Source: an uncultured Ilumatobacter sp.
Lineage (GTDB): Bacteria > Actinomycetota > Acidimicrobiia > Acidimicrobiales > Ilumatobacteraceae
Direction: 5' to 3'
DNA: 6,921 bases
Assembly: GCA_938049325.1 (NCBI GenBank)
Contig: CALICC010000428.1
Coordinates: 1-6,921 of the forward strand
A program made the position numbers and the translations under genes. The notes below the pieces were generated by a model, which was not told the origin of the DNA, did no database searches, and was given only the letters and a program-made list of their open reading frames with translations. Positions 1 through 5,154 of the stretch are shown one piece after another. Positions within the stretch are counted from its first letter, which is position 1. Each line of letters begins with the position of its first letter.

Positions 1-1
1 G

Positions 2-553
2 ACCGGACACAACGCGTCGGGCTCGACCGGTACCGACACCACGTACCTTCCCGCCGTTCCGTCTGCCGATCGGGTGCGGGTGACCGAGTTGCTGGCGCCG
101 GGGTTGGCTCTGCACGCGTCGCTTCGACCACATCCTCGCGCCGCGTTGGTGCGAGCGATCGCGAGTCGAGTTCGCGTCGTGCTTGTGCTCGGCGGTGGCG
201 CGTCGCTTGCGTTGTGGAGCTTGGCCGACGTCTCGGCTGCGGTGGTGTTGCCGCCGTTCGTTGCGTTGCTCGCCCTTGCGGTCGTCTTCGGGGTGCGCGC
301 CTACCGCGTGCTGGGTCACGGCGAGACCACCGACATGGTCGTCGGGCGCGCCGGTGTGTGGGGCGAGGTGACGAGCTACGTCCGTCGAGATCGCGTGCAG
401 AGTGCGTCGATCCAGGCCAACTTCTTCCAACGCCGACGCGGCCTCGCCACCTTGCGAGTCGACGTCGCGCAGCCGTTGGGCAGCGTGAGCATCGTCGACA
501 TGGCGGCCGACGACGCACGGCGGTTGCTCGGTGATCTCACCGTTCGCCGGTGA
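2..553 (+). CDS. Bacterial PH-domain (YdbT/DUF304-like) membrane protein, C-terminal part
   Basis: The frame is open from the left window edge to TGA at 551-553, so the 183 visible residues are the C-terminal part of a longer protein. A GTG at 74 is internal: the residues before it continue in frame without a stop, although their composition (Gly/Thr/Ser-rich) is linker-like. After a polar stretch with RPHPRAALVRAI come two hydrophobic segments, VVLVLGGGASLALWSLA and VVLPPFVALLALAVVFGV. These are followed by a domain of about 70 residues with YVRRDRVQSASIQANFFQRRRGLATL and a final amphipathic helix, DDARRLLGDL. Two membrane spans followed by a PH-like beta-sandwich with a conserved 'R..R.Q...I..n.fqRr.gLatl' core is the signature of the bacterial PH domain 2 family. 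YdbT-like members carry several such units. The role is not well defined in the family; membrane or envelope function is inferred. The family call is firm and the function is unknown. Confidence 0.85.
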   Translation, partial: TGHNASGSTGTDTTYLPAVPSADRVRVTELLAPGLALHASLRPHPRAALVRAIASRVRVVLVLGGGASLALWSLADVSAAVVLPPFVALLALAVVFGVRAYRVLGHGETTDMVVGRAGVWGEVTSYVRRDRVQSASIQANFFQRRRGLATLRVDVAQPLGSVSIVDMAADDARRLLGDLTVRR

Positions 554-567
554 GCGGTGGCCGTTCT

Positions 568-579
568 CAAACCGGTTTG
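568..579. promoter_or_regulatory. Perfect 12-bp palindrome, candidate VapBC operator
   Basis: CAAACCGGTTTG is its own reverse complement. It lies 20-33 bp before the vapB start codon, just upstream of the -10 box at 588-593, so a bound protein would cover the -35/spacer region. VapB-VapC complexes typically autorepress by binding inverted repeats in their own promoter. That this palindrome is such a site is inferred from position and symmetry only. Confidence 0.5.
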
Positions 580-587
580 CTCAGTGC

Positions 588-593
588 TACAGT
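588..593 (+). promoter_or_regulatory. -10 box of vapBC, leaderless start
   Basis: TACAGT fits TANNNT and ends 7 nt before the ATG at 601, which puts the expected transcription start at about 600-601. No strong Shine-Dalgarno sequence precedes the ATG. The -35 region (about 564-570) is weak. A leaderless mRNA is the simplest reading. Confidence 0.5.
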
Positions 594-600
594 GAAGCAC

Positions 601-879
601 ATGTCGTCGGTTGGGATTCGTGCTCTCAAGCAGAACGCATCACAGGTGGTTCGTGACGCCGCTGCAGGCGATGTGATCACCATCACCGATCGCGGGGTAC
701 CGGTGGCGCGCCTCGTGCCGCTGCGCGTCTCGCGCCTCGACGAGATGCGCAACGCGGGACTTGTCGTGCGTGCCACGAAGTCGGCGACAGACATCCCGAT
801 GCCGTCGGCTCGCGCTGCCGCCGGCGAACCGACGCTCAGCGAGACGTTGCACTCGATGCGCGACGACGAGCGCTACTGA
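601..879 (+). CDS. vapB: VapB antitoxin (Phd/YefM family)
   Basis: This 92-residue protein is the antitoxin of a type II toxin-antitoxin pair. It should bind DNA through its N-terminus and neutralise the PIN toxin encoded immediately downstream. The N-terminal half has the classical Phd/YefM fold sequence: SVGIRALKQNASQVVRDAAAG, then VITITDRGVPVARLVPL (about residues 25-41). The C-terminus, LSETLHSMRDDERY (79-92), is the acidic/aromatic peptide that wraps around VapC in this family. ATG 601 is preferred over an in-frame GTG at 550 because family similarity begins here and a -10 box sits 7 nt upstream. The TGA stop shares one base with the toxin start (TGATG), indicating translational coupling. 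A perfect palindrome upstream suggests autoregulation. Confidence 0.9.
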   Translation: MSSVGIRALKQNASQVVRDAAAGDVITITDRGVPVARLVPLRVSRLDEMRNAGLVVRATKSATDIPMPSARAAAGEPTLSETLHSMRDDERY

Positions 880-1274
880 TGACCGCCTGGTACATCGACA
901 CCTCGGCGCTGGTGAAGCTCGTCAGTGCCGAACGTGAAACCCCGGCGATCCATGAGTGGGTCGCCAGCAACTCACCGGAGTTCGTCTCGAGTGAGCTGCT
1001 GCGCACCGAACTGCGACGGGCCGTTGTCCGCGCCGGTTCGGCGCATGCCGTTGACGTCGAGGAGGGCCTCGCAGCGGTTGACACGTTGCCAGCGACCATC
1101 GGCATCTTCGAAGCCGCTGGTCGGCTCGAACCCGTCGGGCTGCGAACGCTCGACGCGATCCATCTCGCAACCGCGCTCGACCTCGCCGAGGACTGTGCCG
1201 GGATGGTGACGTACGACGATCGACTCGCTGAAGCTTCTCGTGAGCACGGCCTTGTGGTCGTCGCTCCGAGCTGA
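879..1274 (+). CDS. vapC: VapC toxin, PIN-domain ribonuclease
   Basis: This 131-residue protein has the length of a typical VapC. The four acidic residues of the PIN active site are visible: D7 in WYIDTSALVKL, E44 in SSELLRTELRRAV, D92 in LRTLDAIHLATAL, and D113 in VTYDDRLAEA. VapC toxins are Mg2+-dependent endoribonucleases that cut tRNA or rRNA; the target here cannot be read from sequence. All catalytic positions are intact and the frame is unbroken, so the toxin should be active when not bound by VapB. The start ATG overlaps the vapB stop by one base, so the pair is almost certainly co-transcribed and coupled. No transposase or integrase lies nearby to suggest a recently mobile module. 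Confidence 0.92.
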   Translation: MTAWYIDTSALVKLVSAERETPAIHEWVASNSPEFVSSELLRTELRRAVVRAGSAHAVDVEEGLAAVDTLPATIGIFEAAGRLEPVGLRTLDAIHLATALDLAEDCAGMVTYDDRLAEASREHGLVVVAPS

Positions 1275-1314
1275 GGAGTCGTCGCTCGGCAAGACGCTCG
1301 GGGGTGTCGACGGG

Positions 1315-1320
1315 TACGGT
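1315..1320 (+). promoter_or_regulatory. -10 box of the methyltransferase-like gene, leaderless start
   Basis: TACGGT fits TANNNT and ends 6 nt before ATG 1327, placing the predicted transcription start on the A of the start codon. A GAC core (AAGACG, 1291-1296) with an 18-bp spacer is a plausible -35. There is no Shine-Dalgarno sequence. This supports ATG 1327 over the upstream GTG at 1240, which lies inside vapC. Confidence 0.5.
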
Positions 1321-1326
1321 CCGACA

Positions 1327-1953
1327 ATGGCCGACAAGGGCGACACCGCCTTTCCGCCAGGCTTCTTCGGGCGACAAGACGAGTCGAACGACGCCGACTT
1401 CTACGCGTTCGATCGGTTCGTCACGCACATCGATGACGGTGCGATCGCCGCAGTCGTCGAGCTGTACGACGAACTCGGGTTGACGGGTGAAGTGCTCGAC
1501 ATCTGCTCGTCGTGGATCTCTCACTTTCGCGAGCCGCCGGCGCGTCTCGTGGTCACCGGTATGAACGCAGCGGAGTTGGATGCCAACGAGGCGGCGGTCG
1601 AACGCGTCGTTCGTGACCTCAATGTCGACCCGAAGCTGCCGTTCGACGACGCTTCGTTCGATGCGGTGACCTGTTGCGTGTCGGTCGACTATCTGACGCG
1701 GCCGTTCGAAGTGTTCGCCGAGGTCGCGCGCGTCGTGCGGCCGGGCGGCGTGTTCGTCTGCACGTTCTCGAATCGCTGCTTTCCGACCAAGGCGATCCGC
1801 GGCTGGTTGTCGACCGGCGACGACGGCCATGTCGCGATCGTCGGGACCTACTTCGATCTGACCGACCGCTTCGGAGAACCCGTGTCGCAACTCCGCAACC
1901 CTGGCGCTCCGGGCGACCCGCTCTATGCCGTCTGGGCAACGCGTTCGGAATAG
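1327..1953 (+). CDS. Class I SAM-dependent methyltransferase-like protein
   Basis: The product is 208 residues. The C-terminal half has clear Methyltransf_11-type features: LPFDDASFDAVTCCVSVDYL (104-123), a 'FEVFAEVARVVRPGGVFVCTFSNR' region (127-150) with the post-motif 'RPGG', and a closing strand ending in LYAVWATR. The SAM-binding motif I region is present but odd: EVLDICSSWISHF (55-67) replaces the usual glycine-rich loop. This matches a recognisable methyltransferase subfamily with 'VLDLMSSWVSHLP'-type sequences, in which the substrate is not established to my knowledge. The N-terminal 50 residues (PPGFFGRQDESNDADFYAFD, then 'FVTHID') also fit that subfamily. ATG 1327 is chosen because a -10 box sits 6 nt upstream and the alternative GTG 1240 would overlap vapC. 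It appears to be a single-gene unit. The methyl acceptor is unknown. Confidence 0.78.
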   Translation: MADKGDTAFPPGFFGRQDESNDADFYAFDRFVTHIDDGAIAAVVELYDELGLTGEVLDICSSWISHFREPPARLVVTGMNAAELDANEAAVERVVRDLNVDPKLPFDDASFDAVTCCVSVDYLTRPFEVFAEVARVVRPGGVFVCTFSNRCFPTKAIRGWLSTGDDGHVAIVGTYFDLTDRFGEPVSQLRNPGAPGDPLYAVWATRSE

Positions 1954-1958
1954 ACGCG

Positions 1959-1994
1959 ACGGAGCCCACCAGCCGTGTGGCCGGTGGGCTCCGT
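1959..1994. terminator. Strong hairpin between convergent genes, likely bidirectional terminator
   Basis: A perfect 12-bp stem is formed by ACGGAGCCCACC (1959-1970) and GGTGGGCTCCGT (1983-1994). The 12-nt loop can itself form a further GCC/GGC pairing (1972-1974 with 1979-1981). It lies just after the methyltransferase stop (1951-1953) and just beyond the esterase stop on the other strand. There is no T-run, which is common for actinobacterial terminators. Confidence 0.7.
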
Positions 1995-1995
1995 G

Positions 1996-2021
1996 AACTG
2001 AGTCGGGAGGGTGACTCAGTT
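1996..2021. terminator. Second hairpin at the end of the esterase gene
   Basis: AACTGAGTC (1996-2004) pairs perfectly with GACTCAGTT (2013-2021) over an 8-nt loop. The right arm includes the esterase stop codon (complement of 2016-2018). With the hairpin at 1959-1994 it makes a tandem pair separated by one base. For esterase mRNA this hairpin would form first. Confidence 0.5.
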
Positions 2022-3185
2022 GTTCGTGAGGAACATGGCGCTCGAGCTCTGGCCCGGCGTGTTGTGGCAGGCGTGGTCGACGCCACCGGTGTTCCAAGCG
2101 AGAGTCAGGCAGGTGCCGAGGGCGGCCTGGCCGAATGCGTTCGGGTGAATCGATTCTTGGAGCTGACCTTGCACCGCACCCGACACGAGGAAGCGCACCC
2201 ACTCGTGGTTGGCGGAGTTCGGTGTGTCGTTGTCACCGTTGACCAGCGAGCTGGCCGTTGCACATGCTTCGCGGCCATCGAATGCGCTGGCGAGTGACAA
2301 GAACTCGACGCCGGCGTTGGCGGCCACGGTGGCGAGGTTGGAGTCCATGGCCGGAACCATGGTGTCGCGGGCCCAGTCGGCATCGTCGTTCCACAGCGGG
2401 CAGCCTCCGGTGGTGAGGCGGCTCCAGCCGGACTCGGGGTAGCGGATCTCCGACGCCCGGGGCATCGGCGCCGGGTAGGACTGGAGGATGAAGCGGTAAC
2501 TGTTGGTCGGCTGCCCGGCGCTCGCGAGTGCGGCTTGGATCTCGCTGATGGCGAGCTGCACGTCAGCCATGGCGCCCGGCATCGTCTGCTCGACCTCGGC
2601 CTGCTGAGCAGCGTTGCACGGGTCGCCGCCGGTCGAGAACGCCAGGACGCAGGCGGTGATCACGTCGGAGAAACCGAGGTCGTTGCCGCCGATCGAGAGC
2701 ACGACGAGTTCGATGTCGTAGTTCTGTGCGAGTGCGGCGAGCTGGTCCGCTTGTGGGGCTTCACCTTTGAAGTTCTGGCCGCCGCTGGCGGAGCGGATCA
2801 CGTTGGCGGTCACCGCACCCGAGCAGGCGAGGTTGAACTTGGCGTCGACGGCGATGTTCGCCGAGTTGATCTCGGCGGTGTCGCTGCGGTTGCAGCCGTT
2901 GTCGTAACTGCCGCCGGTGTACACCGCTGCGTAGTCGTACCACCACGAGGCCCACCAGCCGCTGCGGTGGGCGCGGTCGGTGCCGTCGCGGTCGGGGTCC
3001 CACCCGTCGGTCGAGTTGCCGTTCCATCGGCCACCTTCGCCGGAGATGAACGAGTCGCCGAGCGAAACGGCCGCTGTGGGGAGCGAGTTGGCGCTCACAG
3101 TTTCGCCGGCCAGCGGAACGATGGTTCCGAAGGTGGCGAGTGTGCCGAGTGCGGAGGTGGCGAGGATTTTGGAGAAGCGATGCAT
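2016..3185 (-). CDS. Secreted SGNH/GDSL-family esterase or lipase
   Basis: From ATG at 3185 the product has 389 residues. A signal peptide is evident: basic MHRFSK, a hydrophobic stretch to about residue 26, and a likely cleavage after VSA32. The SGNH blocks follow in order: AVSLGDSFISGEGG with nucleophile S45 (block I), NLACSGA around G123 (block II), VVLSIGGNDLGF with G167/N168 (block III), and QESIHPNAFGQ with H347 (block V). Members hydrolyse carboxylic esters such as lipids outside the cell; the exact substrate is unknown. Eight cysteines after the signal peptide (98, 121, 179, 190, 262, 308, 359, 373) suit disulfides in an exported enzyme. An in-frame ATG at 3242 would put 19 polar residues before the signal peptide and lies inside a predicted operator, so 3185 is preferred; the ribosome site is weak (GAAAG). 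The divergent tetR gene and intervening palindromes suggest TetR control. Confidence 0.88.
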   Translation of the reverse strand: MHRFSKILATSALGTLATFGTIVPLAGETVSANSLPTAAVSLGDSFISGEGGRWNGNSTDGWDPDRDGTDRAHRSGWWASWWYDYAAVYTGGSYDNGCNRSDTAEINSANIAVDAKFNLACSGAVTANVIRSASGGQNFKGEAPQADQLAALAQNYDIELVVLSIGGNDLGFSDVITACVLAFSTGGDPCNAAQQAEVEQTMPGAMADVQLAISEIQAALASAGQPTNSYRFILQSYPAPMPRASEIRYPESGWSRLTTGGCPLWNDDADWARDTMVPAMDSNLATVAANAGVEFLSLASAFDGREACATASSLVNGDNDTPNSANHEWVRFLVSGAVQGQLQESIHPNAFGQAALGTCLTLAWNTGGVDHACHNTPGQSSSAMFLTNN

Positions 3186-3212
3186 GGCGGGTGCTTTCGG
3201 TCGGGGCTGCTG

Positions 3213-3227
3213 GCTAACAGCGTTAGC
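3213..3227. promoter_or_regulatory. TetR-type operator, copy 1
   Basis: GCTAACAGCGTTAGC is a perfect 6-bp inverted repeat (GCTAAC/GTTAGC) around a 3-bp centre, a typical size for a TetR-family operator. It lies between the esterase start (3185) and the tetR start (3263), touching the tetR -35 region. Binding by the adjacent TetR protein is inferred. Confidence 0.65.
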
Positions 3228-3234
3228 TGGATTG

Positions 3235-3249
3235 GTGAACATTGTTAGC
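3235..3249. promoter_or_regulatory. TetR-type operator, copy 2 (imperfect)
   Basis: GTGAACATTGTTAGC repeats the 15-bp layout of the site at 3213-3227, with one perfect half (GTTAGC) and one 4-of-6 half. The two centres are 22 bp apart, about two helical turns, so two dimers could bind the same face. The site lies directly before the tetR -10 box at 3250, and an overlapping 8-bp palindrome TTAGCTAA (3245-3252) runs into that box. Position fits autorepression. Confidence 0.55.
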
Positions 3250-3255
3250 TAAGCT
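3250..3255 (+). promoter_or_regulatory. -10 box of tetR, leaderless start
   Basis: TAAGCT fits TANNNT and ends 7 nt before ATG 3263, so transcription is expected to begin at about 3262-3263 with no leader. This supports ATG 3263 over an in-frame TTG at 3242 that lies upstream of the box. Confidence 0.5.
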
Positions 3256-3262
3256 CTGGCGA

Positions 3263-3898
3263 ATGTCAAGGAATTTGTCGGCGGACAAGAAGAACGGGCG
3301 GGATCCTCTGAGTCGGGAGCGGGTGATGCGAGCAGCGCTCGACCTCGTCGACCGAGACGGTGGAGCAGCGCTGACCATGCGCTCGCTCGCGAAAGACCTG
3401 GATGTGGAAGCGCCGTCGCTCTACAAGCACGTGCCGAACAAGGAGGCAATCCTCGACGGCATCTGCGAGCTCGTGTACGCCGAAGTTGTGATCGACGAGG
3501 TCGGTGAGGAGTGGGAAGAGCGGCTGCGCGCCTACGCCGATGGCTTCCGGCGGGCGCTCTTGAGGCATCGCAATGCGGTTCCGATCCTCGCCACCCGCGC
3601 GGTCGCGACCGAAGGCTCGATGCTGCTCGTCGAGGTCGCCCTCGCCGAGTTCGCCCGCGTTGGGTTCGATGCGGAGACGGCGCGCCGTTTACTGAACGTC
3701 GTCGTCGCGACGGTCTTGGGAATGGCGCTCGCAGAGATCGCCGATCAGGACAGTGCGCGCACCAACTTCGCTGATCCCGACAAGTTTCCGCTTGCCTCGG
3801 TCACCGTGGTCTCGACGCCTGCCGATCGTGACGCAGAGTTCGACATCGCGCTGACGATGCTCACCGAAGGCATACGGCGTCTCAGCGAGGCCGCGTGA
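3263..3898 (+). CDS. TetR/AcrR-family repressor with TetR_C-type ligand domain
   Basis: The product is a 211-residue helix-turn-helix repressor. The DNA-binding domain spans about residues 17-65: SRERVMRAALDLVDRDG, then LTMRSLAKDLDVEAPSLYKHVPNKEAILDGI, which contains the recognition helix with 'APSLYKHV'. This form is typical of regulators whose C-terminal domain resembles that of the tetracycline repressor (TetR_C). The rest (about 80-208) is helical and should bind a small ligand and dimerise; the ligand is unknown. It diverges from a secreted esterase over a 77-bp region with two palindromic sites, and its stop overlaps the start of the thioesterase (GTGA). The most economical model is that it represses itself, the thioesterase and perhaps the esterase, and is released by an acyl or lipid-like ligand. 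That ligand class is inferred from neighbours only. Confidence 0.88.
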   Translation: MSRNLSADKKNGRDPLSRERVMRAALDLVDRDGGAALTMRSLAKDLDVEAPSLYKHVPNKEAILDGICELVYAEVVIDEVGEEWEERLRAYADGFRRALLRHRNAVPILATRAVATEGSMLLVEVALAEFARVGFDAETARRLLNVVVATVLGMALAEIADQDSARTNFADPDKFPLASVTVVSTPADRDAEFDIALTMLTEGIRRLSEAA

Positions 3899-4782
3899 CC
3901 CTCCCGGTGCCAGACTCGGCTCCGATGGCCGAACTCAGCATCGCTCACACCAGCGTCGTGACGGAGGATCAGATCGATCACCTGGGCCACATGAACGTGC
4001 ACTACTACGGCGTCAACGCGCGTGCAGCGACGCACTCGGTGCTCGCAGACCTCGGCTTGGCCGATCAAGATCATGTCGAGATCTTCGACATGTACACCCG
4101 GCACTTCCGCGAGCAGTTGCTTGGAACAGAACTGGAAGTTCGCAGCGGTGTCCTCGGCGTCGACGCATCGTCCGTCAGGATCTACCACGAGCTCGCGAAC
4201 TCGGACACCGGCGAACTGGCTGCCACGTTCGTCTACCGCGTTCGCGTCGACACGCCGTTCGACCATGTCGACGTCATCGACCTACCGAGCCACGGCGCGC
4301 CGCGCAGCATCGATCTCGACACCGGGCCCTCGATGCCGAGCCTCGAGAAAGTGCAGTCGCTGCAACTCGCGATGCGCGCTCCGCGGACGCTTACCACGAC
4401 CGAAACGGGCGGCGGCGACACGTTGTCGCCCGTGTTCGTGCCGATGCTGATCTGGGGTGGAAAGACCATTGACGGATCTGAGCAGTCGCTGACCATGACG
4501 GGTCCCGAAGGTGAACGCATGGGCTGGGCCACCATGGAAACTCGCGTCGGCATCGGCACGCTGCCGAAAGTTGGAACTCGCGTGCAGGCGTTCGGCGCAA
4601 CGACTGCGCTCGCCGACAAGACGATGCAGATGGCGATGTGGTCGTTCGACCTCGATTCCGGCAAATTGTTGGTCTCGTTCGAGGTCGTGAGCGTGTTGTT
4701 CAACATCGGCGAACGTCGAGCGATGTCGATCCCTGCCGACCTGCTCGCCGAGCAGCAGCTGAACTTCTACCCCGATCTGTAG
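3895..4782 (+). CDS. Acyl-CoA thioesterase-like protein with tandem hot-dog domains
   Basis: The product has 295 residues, the length expected for two fused hot-dog folds. The first domain (about 12-135) has the 4HBT-type motif DHLGHMNVHYYG (28-39, with D28 and H32-M33-N34) and a long helix after it, then strands with TRHFREQLLGTELEVRS. The second domain (about 150-290) contains GWATMETRVGIGTLPKVGTRVQAFGAT and a terminal strand pair around DKTMQMAMWSFDLDSGKLLVSFEVVSV. Such proteins hydrolyse acyl-CoA or similar thioesters in the cytoplasm; chain length and acyl type cannot be told. GTG 3895 overlaps the tetR TGA in GTGA and has GAGG 4 nt upstream, favouring translational coupling. An alternative ATG at 3925 would drop 10 residues that carry no recognisable family sequence, and it lacks a ribosome site. 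It is almost certainly in one operon with tetR. Confidence 0.82.
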   Translation: MTLPVPDSAPMAELSIAHTSVVTEDQIDHLGHMNVHYYGVNARAATHSVLADLGLADQDHVEIFDMYTRHFREQLLGTELEVRSGVLGVDASSVRIYHELANSDTGELAATFVYRVRVDTPFDHVDVIDLPSHGAPRSIDLDTGPSMPSLEKVQSLQLAMRAPRTLTTTETGGGDTLSPVFVPMLIWGGKTIDGSEQSLTMTGPEGERMGWATMETRVGIGTLPKVGTRVQAFGATTALADKTMQMAMWSFDLDSGKLLVSFEVVSVLFNIGERRAMSIPADLLAEQQLNFYPDL

Positions 4783-4791
4783 GGGCTGGAT

Positions 4792-4822
4792 CTCGACGAG
4801 CGCGCCTGCCGCGTCAGTCGAG
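4792..4822. terminator. Possible hairpin terminator between convergent genes
   Basis: CTCGAC (4792-4797) pairs with GTCGAG (4817-4822), and inside it CGCG (4801-4804) pairs with CGCG (4810-4813) over a 5-nt loop, leaving a 3x3 internal loop. It lies between the convergent thioesterase and DUF1905 genes and overlaps the last codons of the latter. There is no T-run, so support is only structural. Confidence 0.35.
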
Positions 4823-5119
4823 GAGTATCTCGATCGCGACGTCGGCGACGCTGCCGATCTCGAGACCTTCGGCTGAGCGCACTGCCTTCTTCACCGGGAG
4901 GACGTAGGTCTTCTCTTCGGTGCTCGGAAACAGCGAGGTGCGCCACACCGTGTCGCCGACGGTGACCTCGACGCGAATCGACCCGAATCCGGCCGCGGTG
5001 CGCCCGAAGCGCTCCTCGATGTCGTCGGCGACCTCCTCGGGGACGCTGACGAACGTCCACGACTTCTTCGCCTTCCACTCCCACAGTTCGGTCGTGAAGG
5101 AGTAGCGCGTCTCCGACAT
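4814..5119 (-). CDS. DUF1905 family protein
   Basis: This is a compact 101-residue protein. It has the family pattern almost throughout: YSFTTELWEWKAKKSWTFVSVPEEVADDI (6-34), GFGSIRVEVTVGDTVWRTSLFP (44-65), and YVLPVKKAVRSAEGLEIGS (72-90), ending in a hydrophobic strand VAIEILLD. DUF1905 proteins are predicted small beta-barrels, sometimes fused to a bacteriocin-protection YdeI/OmpD-associated domain. That second domain is absent here, and no biochemical role is established to my knowledge. ATG 5119 is chosen because the family sequence begins there and TACCAT sits 7 nt upstream on its strand. A GTG-type start at 5176 would run into the divergent dioxygenase. It has no signal peptide or membrane segment and is presumably cytoplasmic. 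Confidence 0.85.
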   Translation of the reverse strand: MSETRYSFTTELWEWKAKKSWTFVSVPEEVADDIEERFGRTAAGFGSIRVEVTVGDTVWRTSLFPSTEEKTYVLPVKKAVRSAEGLEIGSVADVAIEILLD

Positions 5120-5126
5120 CAGACCG

Positions 5127-5132
5127 ATGGTA
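5127..5132 (-). promoter_or_regulatory. -10 box of the DUF1905 gene, leaderless start
   Basis: Read on the minus strand, TACCAT lies 7 nt before the ATG at 5119. TGGACC (complement of 5150-5155), 17 bp upstream, shares T1 and the GAC core with TTGACA. No Shine-Dalgarno sequence is present. The promoter is interleaved with the one for the divergent dioxygenase gene. Confidence 0.5.
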
Positions 5133-5142
5133 GGGCCGGGCG

Positions 5143-5148
5143 TAGTGT
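5143..5148 (+). promoter_or_regulatory. -10 box of the dioxygenase gene, leaderless start
   Basis: TAGTGT fits TANNNT and ends 6 nt before ATG 5155, putting the predicted transcription start on the A of the start codon. CAGACC (5120-5125), 17 bp upstream, has the GAC core of a -35 box. There is no Shine-Dalgarno sequence. Confidence 0.5.
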
Positions 5149-5154
5149 CGGTCC

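Noticed and set aside
550..600. GTG at 550 as vapB start, overlapping the stop of the PH-domain gene in GTGA
   Set aside because: The 17 extra residues do not resemble VapB/Phd N-termini, and they include the palindrome and -10 box that suit ATG 601.
1240..1326. GTG at 1240 as start of the methyltransferase gene
   Set aside because: It lies inside vapC and upstream of the TACGGT box that places transcription at ATG 1327. The added residues are low-complexity and non-conserved.
922..2202. Long open frame of about 426 codons on the minus strand across vapC, the methyltransferase gene and the esterase end
   Set aside because: The translation is Arg/Pro/His-rich with no recognisable domain and lies opposite well-supported genes. 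It is a product of high GC third positions.
3186..3242. ATG at 3242 (minus) as esterase start
   Set aside because: It would place a 19-residue polar extension before a normal signal peptide, and the start codon falls within the second palindromic operator.
2535..3248. Open frame of 237 codons on the plus strand inside the esterase gene
   Set aside because: The product is Val/Gly/Ala-rich with no family features, while the opposite strand has a signal peptide and all SGNH blocks.
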